DNA of 64,000 nucleotides from Edaphobacter lichenicola (lineage in GTDB: Bacteria; Acidobacteriota; Terriglobia; Terriglobales; Acidobacteriaceae). The stretch covers positions 434,001 through 498,000 of the forward strand of contig NZ_CP073696.1 of NCBI RefSeq assembly GCF_025264645.1. The letters run 5' to 3'. Under the pieces are notes generated by a model, which saw only the letters and a program-made list of their open reading frames with translations, ran no database searches and was not told the DNA's origin. The position numbers were made by a program, and so were the translations under genes. Shown in pieces: positions 49,841 to 59,328 of the stretch (position 1 is its first letter; each line of letters begins with the position of its first letter).

Positions 49841-50805
49841 AGCTCCAGGCGCGAGTCGTCGATGGCGAGGCGAACGTTGCCGTCGGATTTTGTAAGGCGG
49901 CGCACAGCTTCCATCTTGTCGACATTGGCTTTCAGCATGACCACTGCGATCGGTATTGATTTACCTGCGGACTTGATGGTGCGAATCGCAGTATCGCGGT
50001 CGATGTCGCAGACCTTCATCAAGACGCGGATGCCGCGCTCGACGAGCTTCGCATTCTTCATGTGCACGTTGACCATGAGATTGTCGTAGACGTAGCCGAG
50101 ACGGGTCATGGCACCAGTGGTGATCATGTTGAGGACCATCTTCTGAGCAGAAGCAGACTTCATGCGTGTGGAACCGGAGATGACCTCGGGACCGACCTCT
50201 GTGATCACGGTGGTGTCCGCAACATCGGCTAACGGAGTATGCAGATTGCAGGTGATGGCAGCTGTCTTTGCTCCCCGTGCGCGGGCATACTCGACCGCTC
50301 CAACGACGTACGGTGTACGACCGCTGGCCGATACTCCAATGACGATGTCTTTTCGCGTTGGACGGCGGCGGGCGATGTCGCGCTGGCCGATCTCAGGGGA
50401 GTCTTCATTGACGTCCGAGGCGGAGGCGAGGGCTTTAGGGCCGCCGGCCATTATGTACTGGACTTGCGAGGGAGCAGTGGAGTACGTTGGTGGGCACTCT
50501 GAGGCGTCGAGGGAGGCGATGCGGCCGCTCGAGCCTGCACCGACATAGATAAGCCGGCCTCCATCGCGGAGGGAACGAGCGACTGTATCGATGACGATAG
50601 CGATCTCTGGCAGCGCTTTTCTTACTGCTGCAGCTATCTTCGCGTCCTCGTGGTTGATGATCCGGGCTATCTCGAGGGCTGACTTGGTGTCGAGTCCCTC
50701 TGAGGCGGCGTTGGCGGTCTCCGTGGTGAGATCGTTGAAGTCTGCTGCACCACGGTTGACGTTCTTGGGTGTCGGGGCCTGCTCGAGCATGGTAAGGGTT
50801 GCCAT
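49837..50805 (-). CDS. murQ: N-acetylmuramic acid 6-phosphate etherase
   Basis: 322 residues from ATG 50805 (AGTAGGA upstream). SIS-domain enzyme: GGRLIYVGAGSSGRIASLDASECPPTY, NEDSPEIGQRDI, then DIVIGVSASGRTPYVVGAVEYARARG and GPEVISGSTRMKSASAQKMVLNMITT, which is the MurQ signature, with the catalytic Glu/Ser loops. It cleaves the lactyl ether of MurNAc-6-P in cell-wall recycling. No murP or anmK is adjacent. Its stop overlaps the stop of the converging 743-residue gene. Confidence 0.96.
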   Translation of the reverse strand: MATLTMLEQAPTPKNVNRGAADFNDLTTETANAASEGLDTKSALEIARIINHEDAKIAAAVRKALPEIAIVIDTVARSLRDGGRLIYVGAGSSGRIASLDASECPPTYSTAPSQVQYIMAGGPKALASASDVNEDSPEIGQRDIARRRPTRKDIVIGVSASGRTPYVVGAVEYARARGAKTAAITCNLHTPLADVADTTVITEVGPEVISGSTRMKSASAQKMVLNMITTGAMTRLGYVYDNLMVNVHMKNAKLVERGIRVLMKVCDIDRDTAIRTIKSAGKSIPIAVVMLKANVDKMEAVRRLTKSDGNVRLAIDDSRLEL

Positions 50806-51129
50806 AAGTGTCCTACTATTCTGCTGGGGCAATTCTAGTCTTAACCGTCTCGAATACGTCAAGAAAGGTTTGCCACAGACCGGTTATCATAAAGGGTCAG
50901 AGGCAGCTTGAAATCGAAGATAGAAATGGCGCACTGCCGGAACCTGTGGTACGCAAATGAGGTTCGGATCGCAACGGATGATTCTCATAGGTTTGCGAAG
51001 CAAATGCAGGCCTCAGCTTGTGTTACGTGAGATGCAGCTTTTATAAATAGGTTTGCTCCGCCATGAACCTTGATGCAGCAACGAAATACAGGGAGCGGCA
51101 GTAGGCTTTCTGGGGAGTGGGACGTCTAA
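50806..51129. other. Gene-free stretch between murQ and lepB
   Basis: 324 bp carrying the divergent promoters. No open frame with a ribosome site and no recognised RNA. Confidence 0.45.
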
Positions 51130-51726
51130 ATGACACAGGAGTCGGAAGATCGAGTGCAGATCGACGCACAGTTAGAACCTAATGATGGGCCGGTGAAAGA
51201 GCCACCACGGCGCGATCGGGGCGGAATGCATTCCTGGATGCGTGACCTGGTGATCTCAGTCGTCGTTTCGGCGTTCATTATCATCTTTTTGTACCAACCG
51301 GTGCGAGTGGAGGGGACCAGCATGTTGCCCGTGCTGGAGGATCAGGACCGGCTCTTCATCAACAAGATGGCCTATCGCATGGGAGAGATTCATCGTGGCG
51401 ACGTGGTGGTGTTTCAGTATCCGCGTGACCATGAAAAGAGCTATATCAAGCGGGTGATCGCTCTCCCGGGCGATGATCTGCGGATCGATCATGGCCAGGT
51501 CTATGTGAACGGGAAACTGATTGCCGAGTCGTATGTACCGAAGCGATTTGCGGACGACCGCTCTCAGCCTGAGATGTTGGTTCCGGCGCACGAGTACTTC
51601 GTGATGGGCGATCATCGATCAATCTCGAGCGACAGCCGGGACTTTGGGCCCGTTGAGCGGGAACTGATCTACGGTAAGGCGGCCTTTGTGTACTGGCCGG
51701 TGGACCAGGCCGGAGTTGTGCGGTAG
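51130..51726 (+). CDS. lepB: Signal peptidase I
   Basis: 198 residues. After a short acidic tail comes one membrane helix (DLVISVVVSAFIIIFLY, 39-55). Catalytic Ser64 lies in VEGTSMLP and the general-base Lys107 in KSYIKRVIALPGDDL. The box E motif is FVMGDHRSISSDSRDFG. It removes signal peptides at the outer face of the inner membrane. It converges with tpiA; stops are 20 bp apart. The form is the compact type with a single TM helix, as in many non-enteric bacteria. Confidence 0.95.
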   Translation: MTQESEDRVQIDAQLEPNDGPVKEPPRRDRGGMHSWMRDLVISVVVSAFIIIFLYQPVRVEGTSMLPVLEDQDRLFINKMAYRMGEIHRGDVVVFQYPRDHEKSYIKRVIALPGDDLRIDHGQVYVNGKLIAESYVPKRFADDRSQPEMLVPAHEYFVMGDHRSISSDSRDFGPVERELIYGKAAFVYWPVDQAGVVR

Positions 51727-51745
51727 CTGGCCCGACGATTCGCCG

Positions 51746-52504
51746 CTATGCGGTGGCGTTATGAATAATCTCGAAGAATGACTTGGGCTGGAGGCTGGCG
51801 CCGCCTACGAGCGCGCCGTCGATCTCGGGTTGACTCATGAGGCTGACCACGTTATCGGCTTTGACCGAGCCGCCATAGAGGATGCGCATGCCGCTGGCGC
51901 AGGGTTCGCCGAGGTGCGTTGCGACTTCGCGGCGAATGATGGCGTGGGCGTCATTCGCCTGTTCCGGGGTGGCGACGCTGCCGGTACCGATGGCCCACAC
52001 CGGCTCGTAAGCGATCACCAACCGGCCACAGGAGGCTCCTTTGATCCCATTGAGCGCGCAGGCAACCTGCCAGCGGAGAACCGCCTCAGTGAGGCCGGAC
52101 TGGCGCTTGTCCAGGGTTTCGCCGACACAGACGATCGGGATGAGGTCGTGGTCGAGCGCGGCCTTGAGCTTGAGATTGACCATGTCGTCGGTCTCATGGG
52201 CGTAGATGCGCCGCTCGGAGTGGCCCAGCAAAACGCGGGTGCAACCGATGCTCTCAAGCATGGTGGGAGAGGTCTGGCCGGTGTACGGACCCTCGTTCAA
52301 CCAGTGCATCGTCTGGGCTCCCGCGGTGACGCGGGTGCCTTTGGTTGCCTCGATCACGTACCCCAGCGAGGACATGGTCGGGAAGATTGCGATCTCGCTG
52401 GCAGTGTGGTCTTCGACCAGGGGAAGGAACTCGCTGAGGAATGCGAGGGACTCTTTGGGGGTCTTATACATCTTCCAGTTGGCTGCGATTAATGGCTTGC
52501 GCAT
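51746..52504 (-). CDS. tpiA: Triosephosphate isomerase
   Basis: 252 residues from ATG 52504 (an upstream extension to 52606 is non-conserved). TIM barrel with Asn9 and Lys11 (AANWKMYK), catalytic His95 (LLGHSERR), Glu167 (AYEPVWAIGTG) and the C-terminal ILYGGSVKADN phosphate loop. Interconverts DHAP and glyceraldehyde 3-phosphate. It is on the same strand as pgk and gap further upstream, a loose glycolytic cluster interrupted by other genes. Confidence 0.97.
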   Translation of the reverse strand: MRKPLIAANWKMYKTPKESLAFLSEFLPLVEDHTASEIAIFPTMSSLGYVIEATKGTRVTAGAQTMHWLNEGPYTGQTSPTMLESIGCTRVLLGHSERRIYAHETDDMVNLKLKAALDHDLIPIVCVGETLDKRQSGLTEAVLRWQVACALNGIKGASCGRLVIAYEPVWAIGTGSVATPEQANDAHAIIRREVATHLGEPCASGMRILYGGSVKADNVVSLMSQPEIDGALVGGASLQPKSFFEIIHNATA

Positions 52505-52592
52505 GTGCGGATCAGTATTCCATTTTCGCGCCGTTGAGGGAAGGGAAGAAAGAAAAACGGTATCTTTCGATCGAGACAAAACATGACTTGTC

Positions 52593-53240
52593 TTAACTTT
52601 CCCCAACTCTGCGGGTCAATTCGATGTCTGTATCTGTGTTAAACCAAAGAGTGCTTTCCTTGCCGTCTTCTCCCACTACCGTCATCCTGTCAAATGAGTG
52701 CGCTCCGTTCTTGACCAGCGCCTGAGACTTCGGTTTCAGCCCTAAAATGCGGATGACGAAATATTCTTCTGAGGTACTTACCGTAAACCAAGCCGTGTCA
52801 ACAGTCTTGCCATCCCCGGAACTCATTATGGATTGTACGATTTGATCGACGATTAGCTTTTCTTTCGTGGTCTCCTCTTGTTTTCCAAGATGCTTCAAAG
52901 CAGCCATCACAAGAAAGTGTCCATCCCCGTTTGCGATGTTGTGCTGAATGATCTCCTGGCCTTTGCGGAGCGCTCCCTCGTAGTCACCCGCATTGAATGC
53001 GGCTACGCCAGCTGTGTTCGCTTCATGCCAATCGAATGCGCCGTCGACATCTGCAACGACTGCATCCAGCCGTATCTCTCGCCAATCGATGTTGACGTCG
53101 CCACCCTGTACTTTAGCCTTCAGAGCATCATATTTCGCTTGAGCGACCTTGGCACTGTCGAGACCAAATGCAGTAGAGACGAAGGCACAGCCAAGCAAAC
53201 AAAACGTAAGGCACGATAACTTATGGTGGCGAAGTCTCAT
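52593..53240 (-). CDS. Secreted DUF4919-type protein
   Basis: 215 residues with a signal peptide ([19 protein letters not shown]). The DUF4919 pattern is visible: [23 protein letters not shown], then [40 protein letters not shown], and the C-terminal [30 protein letters not shown] with [21 protein letters not shown]. The function of the family is unknown. It lies between pgk and tpiA on the same strand (29-bp and 88-bp gaps), so it may be co-transcribed with glycolytic genes without taking part in glycolysis. Confidence 0.8.
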   Translation of the reverse strand: MRLRHHKLSCLTFCLLGCAFVSTAFGLDSAKVAQAKYDALKAKVQGGDVNIDWREIRLDAVVADVDGAFDWHEANTAGVAAFNAGDYEGALRKGQEIIQHNIANGDGHFLVMAALKHLGKQEETTKEKLIVDQIVQSIMSSGDGKTVDTAWFTVSTSEEYFVIRILGLKPKSQALVKNGAHSFDRMTVVGEDGKESTLWFNTDTDIELTRRVGES

Positions 53241-53269
53241 TATTGTAAATTTCGGCCTTACCTAAACCT

Positions 53270-54478
53270 CTACTTGTTCGTTAACGCGGCTACGCCGGGG
53301 AGGGTCTTGCCTTCGAGGAACTCGAGGCTGGCACCACCGCCGGTGGAGATGTGAGTGATGCGATTTGCGAAGCCGGACTGCTGGATCGCTGCGACCGAGT
53401 CACCGCCGCCGACGATTGTCGTCGCATCATGATTGCGGGCGACTGCGCCGGCGATCTCGTTTGTGCCATGAGCGAAGGCAGGCATTTCGAAGACGCCCAT
53501 CGGGCCGTTCCAGATGATGGTGCGGGCCTCGGTGATCTCGTCTTCAAAGAGCGCGATGGATTTAGGGCCGATATCGAGTGCCATGAGCTCAGCGGGGAAG
53601 GCGCCATCGCCGTCGAAGACCTGGGTCTTGGCGTTCGGGGCGAATTTATCAGCAAGGATGTGGTCGACGGGGAGGAGGAAACGAACACCCATGGTCTTCG
53701 CTTTTTCGAGGGCGGCTTTGGCAACGTCGATCTTGTCGTCTTCGACGAGCGATTTGCCGGTGCTCTGACCCCGCGCATTGAGGAACGTGTAAGCCATACC
53801 CCCACCGATGATGATGGCGTCTGCCTTCTCCAGAAGATTGTCGATCACCTGGATCTTGTCGGAGACCTTGGCTCCGCCGATGATGGCGACGAAGGGCTTA
53901 TCGGGCTCCGCAAGCGCCTTGCCGAGGTAGTTCAGCTCTTTTTCCATCAGCAGCCCGGCTGCGGACTGTTTCACGAAGTGGGTGATGCCTTCGGTGGAGG
54001 CATGAGCGCGGTGAGCACTGCCAAATGCGTCATTGACGTAGATATCGCAGAGCGAGGCGAGCTTTTTGCTGAAGGCCGGGTCGTTCGCCTCTTCCTCTGG
54101 ATGGAAGCGAAGGTTTTCGAGCAGAAGAGGTTGCCCGGACTCGAGGTTGGCGGCCATCTCGCTTGCGATTTCGCCGACACAGTCTGGTGAGAAGGCGACG
54201 TTCTCATCATCACCGAGGATGTGGTCAAGGAGCGTACGCAGATGATCGACGAGCGGGCGGAGGCTCATGCCCGCGACAGGCTTGCCCTTGGGCCGGCCAA
54301 GGTGCGAGCAGAGGATGACCTTGGCCTTGTGACGAAGTGCGTACTCGATAGTAGGAAGTGTCTCGCGAATACGAGTGTCGTCGGTGATGATGCCGTCTTT
54401 GAGAGGGACGTTAAAGTCGACGCGAATGAGCACGCGCTTGTCGGCCAGGTCGAGGTCGCGGATGGATAGTTTGGACAT
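53270..54478 (-). CDS. pgk: Phosphoglycerate kinase
   Basis: 402 residues from ATG 54478. N-terminal domain: [27 protein letters not shown], and [18 protein letters not shown]-terminal domain: [48 protein letters not shown], and [31 protein letters not shown]. Transfers phosphate from 1,3-bisphosphoglycerate to ADP. It is 2 bp downstream of the small membrane-protein gene's stop and 29 bp upstream of the DUF4919 gene, so it is in a minus-strand operon with tpiA. Confidence 0.97.
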   Translation of the reverse strand: MSKLSIRDLDLADKRVLIRVDFNVPLKDGIITDDTRIRETLPTIEYALRHKAKVILCSHLGRPKGKPVAGMSLRPLVDHLRTLLDHILGDDENVAFSPDCVGEIASEMAANLESGQPLLLENLRFHPEEEANDPAFSKKLASLCDIYVNDAFGSAHRAHASTEGITHFVKQSAAGLLMEKELNYLGKALAEPDKPFVAIIGGAKVSDKIQVIDNLLEKADAIIIGGGMAYTFLNARGQSTGKSLVEDDKIDVAKAALEKAKTMGVRFLLPVDHILADKFAPNAKTQVFDGDGAFPAELMALDIGPKSIALFEDEITEARTIIWNGPMGVFEMPAFAHGTNEIAGAVARNHDATTIVGGGDSVAAIQQSGFANRITHISTGGGASLEFLEGKTLPGVAALTNK

Positions 54479-54479
54479 G

Positions 54480-54968
54480 TCAGTTAGAGAATACCCGAGG
54501 AGGCGGCCCAAAGTGGCGATTGGCCAAAGATATGGGCAGGCCCACCAGAAAGACCATCGCGACGATGCTATTGAGGAGAACCGGGCCAGTCGGGTGGTTT
54601 TTGGGGAATACGTTCGTGCGGGGAAGCACGAGAAAGTACATCACGACGTAGATGAAAGCTCCGTAGGTCAGCCCCGAGAGGACAGCATACCGCCTAAGCA
54701 GCGGCAGGAGGCGAGATGCTAGGACAAAGAGTGTAGCCCAGACCAATGCGATAAACAGGTGAAGGGCAAGTCCGAGAAGCGCGGTGCGAAGGCCGCCAGA
54801 GTATGCGCCGCGGCCCAGAACTCCGCTTGCGATGGACTGCGGGATCTGAATGGGCGCTACGCCGCGAAGTCCAAAGAAGAAGATGGGGTCGAGTATGTCG
54901 AGAATCGCGGCGACGGCTGCGCCCACGAGAATAGCCTTCAGGACAGGCCGACTGTGAGGATCTGGCAT
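54480..54968 (-). CDS. Conserved four-helix membrane protein
   Basis: 162 residues from ATG 54968; the in-frame upstream codons to 55226 lie in another frame of ridA and are Arg/His-rich, so not used. Four hydrophobic segments: [70 protein letters not shown] and [19 protein letters not shown], with a conserved-looking Asp in the first helix. No family name that I can defend. Its stop lies 1 bp before the pgk start, so translation may be coupled. Confidence 0.7.
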   Translation of the reverse strand: MPDPHSRPVLKAILVGAAVAAILDILDPIFFFGLRGVAPIQIPQSIASGVLGRGAYSGGLRTALLGLALHLFIALVWATLFVLASRLLPLLRRYAVLSGLTYGAFIYVVMYFLVLPRTNVFPKNHPTGPVLLNSIVAMVFLVGLPISLANRHFGPPPRVFSN

Positions 54969-54997
54969 GCCGAATTTTAGGGCATGTTGAGAGTCAA

Positions 54998-55375
54998 CTA
55001 GTCGGGAATGCAGGCGTCTGCTTCGATCTCGATACGCCAGGATGGGTTGAGCAGCGCAGCAATGACAACCATGGTTGCGGCGGGACGAATGGTGCCGAAG
55101 AACTTGCCATGAACCCCGCCGACGATCTCCCAGTCCTGAGCATGAGTGAGGTACATGCGAGTGCGGTAGACGTGCTCGACGGAGCTGCCAGCCTGCTTGA
55201 GCGCCGTCGCGATGATCGTGAGGCACTGTTCGGTCTGCGCGGCGACGTCGCCTTCGTCGCAGCCGACCGGCCCGGTGCCGGAGACATGGACCTGATTTCC
55301 TATGCGGACGGCACGGGAGAATCCGATGATGGGTTCGAAGGGTGAGGTGCCCGGGATGTTGGTGCGGGTGGTCAT
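54998..55375 (-). CDS. RidA-family protein (YjgF/UK114-like)
   Basis: 125 residues. Starts with FEPIIGFSRAVRIGNQVHVSGTGPVG and GDVAAQTEQCLTIIATALKQAGSSVEHVYRTRMYLTH, the RidA fold. The usual conserved Arg before the last strand is present in GTIRPAATMVVI. RidA proteins are deaminases that clear enamine/imine intermediates (for example 2-aminoacrylate). The C-terminal IEIEADACIPD fits the family. It is upstream of the four-helix membrane protein and pgk on the same strand. Confidence 0.88.
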   Translation of the reverse strand: MTTRTNIPGTSPFEPIIGFSRAVRIGNQVHVSGTGPVGCDEGDVAAQTEQCLTIIATALKQAGSSVEHVYRTRMYLTHAQDWEIVGGVHGKFFGTIRPAATMVVIAALLNPSWRIEIEADACIPD

Positions 55376-55430
55376 GGTGATCCGTTCGTTGTGCTGTTAG
55401 GCCGCGACGTTGCTCTGCGAGTATGCAAGC

Positions 55431-56618
55431 TTACTTTGTAGTGAAGGCATGACGGCGCTCCTCTAACTCGGAGTCGTATTCGAAGTGAGTCTTTTGGCTG
55501 AGGAACCGGACTTCGAATAGGTCGTAGCTGAGTTTAGCGACCAAAAAACTGGCTGAGAAAGCGCACCCTAATTCGATGAGACCGCTGAGCGCCAACGAGT
55601 GCGTCCATTGAGTTAGCACAATGAGTAGCCTAACGAATGCAAGCGCAAAGAGCATGTGGTAGATGTAAAAACCGTAGCTGTACTTCCCCAGGGTTCGTAA
55701 CGGCTTAAGATAAAAAAAACGGAACGCGCGGGAGTCGGATCGAAGGGTGGCGCCGATCAATCCGAAGGAAGTCACGGCAACAATGGTCAGGCCGAGGGTG
55801 AGGATCCAAGGGGATGTGATGTCGGGGACCTCGATAAACAAGGGGATGCCCAGAGCCAGTCCGGCAAGAAAGATCCATTTGCAGCTCTTCTGCCATGAGT
55901 CAGAGCGGGGTCCACGCAGCACGAGCGCGAGGATGGCGCCAAACAGCAGAGTGTCCATTCGAAAGGGCAGGGTGCGTATGATCCAGGTCTCGGCGTACGC
56001 GGGAAATAGCAGGCACATGGCGAGGCGCAGGACGAGAGCGAGAAGACAGATGCCAACCGAGATCCAAAGAAGTCGAATTCTGTCGCGTACTGTCCACACA
56101 ATCAATGGCCATAGCAGATAAAACTGCTCCTCGACGCAAAGCGACCAAAAGTGACCGATGAGGACATTGGCGGCTGGGTGGGTTGGGCTGACAATCTCGT
56201 ACAAGCTAAAGTCATAGTTGCCGAAAAAGTTCCCGACGTAGACGAGAAAGGTCAGTTGCAACCAGTGCCACTGATAGTGAAATATCGGCGTCAGCAGTAA
56301 CAGAATCGTACATGCGAGATAGAACACAGGGAAGATGCGTAGGCTCCGACGAGCGAAGAACCGTTTGAAAAAATGGGAGTCGGCTCTTGTGTCGAAGAGT
56401 ATTCCGGTGATCAGGAAACCAGATAGAACAAAGAAAAGATCGACTCCCACCCACCCGTTCCAACGTATCCGGTTCAGCATCTGCAGGATGAATCCGCCAT
56501 GAGAACCCCCACCGTAGTGGCAAAGGAAGACCATGGTTACTGCTAGAGCTCGAATGCCATCCAGGGCCGGAAATCGCATTTTGAAGTCAATTGGATGAAA
56601 GGGAGGTATTTCGGGCAA
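55431..56618 (-). CDS. Membrane acyltransferase-3 family protein (OafA/YrhL-like)
   Basis: 395 residues from TTG 56618, chosen because AGGAG lies 7 nt upstream; an ATG at 56681 has no such site. Ten or so helices start with FPALDGIRALAVTMVFLCHYGGG (the acyltransferase-3 H in FLCHY). GVDLFFVLSGFLITGILFDTR and ARRSLRIFPVFYLACTILL follow, then the GHFWSLCVEEQFYLLWPLIV motif. It should transfer an acyl group to an envelope saccharide from the cytoplasmic membrane. It sits between gap and ridA on the same strand; the substrate is unknown. Confidence 0.9.
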   Translation of the reverse strand: MPEIPPFHPIDFKMRFPALDGIRALAVTMVFLCHYGGGSHGGFILQMLNRIRWNGWVGVDLFFVLSGFLITGILFDTRADSHFFKRFFARRSLRIFPVFYLACTILLLLTPIFHYQWHWLQLTFLVYVGNFFGNYDFSLYEIVSPTHPAANVLIGHFWSLCVEEQFYLLWPLIVWTVRDRIRLLWISVGICLLALVLRLAMCLLFPAYAETWIIRTLPFRMDTLLFGAILALVLRGPRSDSWQKSCKWIFLAGLALGIPLFIEVPDITSPWILTLGLTIVAVTSFGLIGATLRSDSRAFRFFYLKPLRTLGKYSYGFYIYHMLFALAFVRLLIVLTQWTHSLALSGLIELGCAFSASFLVAKLSYDLFEVRFLSQKTHFEYDSELEERRHAFTTK

Positions 56619-56819
56619 CAGGACGCTCCTGGAAGGCTTTGGACTGGAGGCTACAGTGTACGTGACCTGCTGATGGCGCATAAAGCCACTGCCAGCGATA
56701 TTTGGCGTGAGGCGTGAAGGTCAGTTCCTGAAGGTGACGGTCGTAGCGCGCTCGATCAAGGCAGGTAAACCTCTGCCAAACGTACAGACTCAGGAGATAC
56801 GATTTAATGCAGAATCGAT

Positions 56820-56857
56820 GCCCAGGCAGCAGTTTGAAGACAGACGGCTGCCTGGGC
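56820..56857 (-). terminator. Hairpin after gap
   Basis: GCCCAGGCAGC (56820-56830) pairs with GCTGCCTGGGC (56847-56857) around a 16-nt loop, ending 8 nt before the gap stop on the minus strand. The T-run afterwards is weak, so it may attenuate rather than fully stop transcription. Confidence 0.5.
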
Positions 56858-56864
56858 GCTGGTC

Positions 56865-57875
56865 TTACAGGCCCTTTTGTACGAGGAAGGTGATGAGGTC
56901 TTTCACGCGGTTGGAGTAGCCCCACTCATTGTCATACCAGCTGATCACCTTGCCGGTGTTGCCGATGACCTTGGTCAGCTTGGAGTCGAAGATGGACGAG
57001 AGAGGATTGCCGCGGAAGTCGGAGCTGACGAGCTCTTCCTCGGTATAGCCAAGGTAGCCCTTCAGCGGACCATCGGCGGCAGCGGCCTTGATCGCGGCAT
57101 TGACGCTCTCCACCGTGATGGGCTTCTCGGAGACGAAGGTGAGGTCAACGACGGAGACCGTCGGTGTCGGGACGCGGATGGAGAAGCCGTCTAGCTTGCC
57201 GGCCATCTCAGGGATGACGAGCTTCAGGGCCTTGGCGGCTCCGGTGCTCGTCGGGATCATCGACAGCGTAGCGGCGCGGGCGCGACGGAGGTCCTTGTGG
57301 GGCGCGTCGAGGACAACCTGATCGTTTGTGTAGCTGTGAATCGTGTTCATCAGGCCGTTGACGATGCCGAAGGTATCGTTGATGACTTTGACGACCGGTG
57401 CGAGACAGTTGGTGGTGCAGGACGCATTCGAGATGATGTTGTGCTTCGCGGCCTCGTATTTGTTGTCGTTGACGCCGAGGACGAGGGTGATGTCCTCGTT
57501 GGTAGCCGGGGCGGAGATGATGACTTTCTTGACCGTGCTGCCGAGGTGGGCCTTGGCCTTTTCGGCATCGGTGAAGAATCCTGTGGATTCGACGACGATC
57601 TGTGCGCCGACGGAGGCCCAGTCGAGCTTGGCTGGATCGCGTTCGGCGAAGACCTTGATCTTCTTGCCGTCGACGGCGATGAAGTCTTCGCCGTGGGTGA
57701 TCTCGTTTTTGAGGTTGCCGAGGATGGAGTCGTACTTGAGGAGATGAGCCAGGGTGGCGGGGGTGGTGAGGTCGTTGACGGCGACGAATTCGATGTCTGG
57801 GTTACCGATTGCGCTGCGGAAGACGTTGCGTCCAATGCGGCCGAAGCCGTTGATGCCTACCTTTACTGCTGCCAT
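56865..57875 (-). CDS. gap: Glyceraldehyde-3-phosphate dehydrogenase
   Basis: 336 residues. NAD site VGINGFGRIGRNVFR, catalytic Cys153 in SNASCTTNCLAPV, His in the GLMNTIHSYTNDQ loop, and the C-terminal NEWGYSNRVKDLI. Oxidises glyceraldehyde 3-phosphate to 1,3-bisphosphoglycerate. It is the first glycolytic gene of the minus-strand group (gap, then pgk, tpiA) with an acyltransferase and RidA between. Start at ATG 57875 is unambiguous. Confidence 0.97.
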   Translation of the reverse strand: MAAVKVGINGFGRIGRNVFRSAIGNPDIEFVAVNDLTTPATLAHLLKYDSILGNLKNEITHGEDFIAVDGKKIKVFAERDPAKLDWASVGAQIVVESTGFFTDAEKAKAHLGSTVKKVIISAPATNEDITLVLGVNDNKYEAAKHNIISNASCTTNCLAPVVKVINDTFGIVNGLMNTIHSYTNDQVVLDAPHKDLRRARAATLSMIPTSTGAAKALKLVIPEMAGKLDGFSIRVPTPTVSVVDLTFVSEKPITVESVNAAIKAAAADGPLKGYLGYTEEELVSSDFRGNPLSSIFDSKLTKVIGNTGKVISWYDNEWGYSNRVKDLITFLVQKGL

Positions 57876-58060
57876 GATTTTCGGTTGCTCCTGTCAGGGT
57901 GCTGCGTTATTTACAAGTTTCACTATTGTAGAGCGCAGCAAGCGGGCCTGCACGCCATCAGACCGGGATGCTATCACTGGGGCTGAGGCGACGCAAACTG
58001 TGGCGCGCCGTGGCATGAGCCATGTTCGTGCAGGTTTGTTGGAAAACTGGCGTCTGTGGG

Positions 58061-58294
58061 CTAAAACTTGAAAAACTTCTCGCGAAGAGCGCCTTCGTAG
58101 TTTTTCTTGGCTTCTTTCGCCTTCTCGCGAGCATCTTCCTCGCGAAAATCCGCCGCCTCCCACGAGTCAATCTCTGCCTCGGAGTGGTTGCCGGAGGCGA
58201 GCGCCTCTTCTTGGTGGATGGTGTCGACCCAGGCATCGACGGCTTCTTTGTAAGCGGCCTGCATCTTATCGAGATCGGAGACTTCGATTGTCAT
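58061..58294 (-). CDS. Small charged helical protein
   Basis: 77 residues from ATG 58294 (AGAGGTG upstream). Almost entirely helical and charged: MTIEVSDLDKMQAAYKEAVD, then SEAEIDSWEAADFREEDAREKAKEAKKNYEGALREKFFKF. No cysteines or membrane segment. Not recognised; it may be a scaffold or antisigma-like helper. It is divergent from the P-loop kinase-like gene and separated from gap by about 180 bp. Confidence 0.6.
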   Translation of the reverse strand: MTIEVSDLDKMQAAYKEAVDAWVDTIHQEEALASGNHSEAEIDSWEAADFREEDAREKAKEAKKNYEGALREKFFKF

Positions 58295-58466
58295 CGTTCA
58301 CCTCTTTTATCCGCGACAGTACTGCAGCCGTGTAAACGGACGATGTAAAGTGCTGAGAAAAGATGGGATGGAGCGGCAAAATCTGGGCGGATGGAGCAAT
58401 GGATGGGGTGTCTCTGAAGGTGCGACCGATTTGCGGGAGGCTTCCGCGCTGTGTTACAAGCGTCGT

Positions 58467-59294
58467 ATGCGCGATTTGCGCGAATGGATAAGCGAAAAGA
58501 TGAGACGACGCCCGAGACGTGGACCGAATGATTCGGAGTCCACGGGGAAAAGCGGGCAGGAACTGCCCGCAAACCAGCAAGCTCCCCTGAGACCAAGCTA
58601 CCCGGAGCCGGTGGCGACACGCGCCCCCGAGCCGACCAAGGCCGAACCGTCTGTTGAACCCGTTGCCGAGCCATCGGCTCCGGAGCCCTTCACTCCAGCC
58701 TCTCCGACCGAACCAAAGATGGTGATGGAGACGCAGCCCGAGTCGCTCGGCACGCCGCCCGCCGAGCAGACGGCGCTGAAGTCCCCCAAGGGGTATGTCG
58801 TTCTGGCTATTGGCCTGCCCGGTTCGGGCAAGACAACCTGGTACAAGCGCCGTGGGGTCACTCCGCTATCCAGCGACCTGCTCCGGACGTTGTTGTTCGA
58901 CGACATTACAGAACAGCGGTATCAGGGATTAGTGTTTTCGACGCTGCGAAGTCTTCTGCGTGCGCGGCTCATTGCTAAGATGCCATGGAACTATGTGGAT
59001 GCGACGAACCTGTCTCCGCACGAGCGCAAACAGTGGATCAAGATGGCCAAGAGCTTCGGATACGAGGTGCAAGCTGTCTTCTTCGACGTGCCGCTGGCTG
59101 TGTGTCTGGAGCGGAACTCAAAACGTGACCGCCAGGTCACCGACGAGGTGATGCATAAGATGGCCGAGCGTCTGAAGCCTCCCACCTTCAAAGAGGGATT
59201 CGAGAAGATTACGGTAGTCCGCGTCAAAGGGCAGCCCGGATCAGCAGCTGAACCCGCTGCTGTAGCAGAGCCGGCTGCGGAGACCACGGAGTAA
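58467..59294 (+). CDS. P-loop kinase-like protein (zeta-toxin/PNK-type AAA)
   Basis: 275 residues from ATG 58467. An N-terminal basic helix is followed by about 80 residues of Pro/Glu-rich linker. The P-loop GLPGSGKTT is at 116-124, then YKRRGVTPLSSDLLRTLLFDD (lid/DR region), IAKMPWNYVDATNLSPHERKQWIKMA and DVPLAVCLERNSKRDRQVTDEVMHKMAERL (lid with Arg residues). Such domains act as polynucleotide or zeta-like kinases; target unknown. A second Pro/Ala-rich stretch ends the protein. It stands 34 bp before the ABC operon, apparently unrelated. Confidence 0.82.
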   Translation: MRDLREWISEKMRRRPRRGPNDSESTGKSGQELPANQQAPLRPSYPEPVATRAPEPTKAEPSVEPVAEPSAPEPFTPASPTEPKMVMETQPESLGTPPAEQTALKSPKGYVVLAIGLPGSGKTTWYKRRGVTPLSSDLLRTLLFDDITEQRYQGLVFSTLRSLLRARLIAKMPWNYVDATNLSPHERKQWIKMAKSFGYEVQAVFFDVPLAVCLERNSKRDRQVTDEVMHKMAERLKPPTFKEGFEKITVVRVKGQPGSAAEPAAVAEPAAETTE

Positions 59295-59328
59295 GTTTCT
59301 CTTTCGCCAAGACACGGTAGAGTAAACC

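Noticed and set aside
56865..57875. Idea that gap-pgk-tpiA forms one uninterrupted operon
   Set aside because: About 2.4 kb with acyltransferase, RidA and a membrane-protein gene, and a hairpin after gap, lie between gap and pgk; only pgk, DUF4919 and tpiA are closely spaced.
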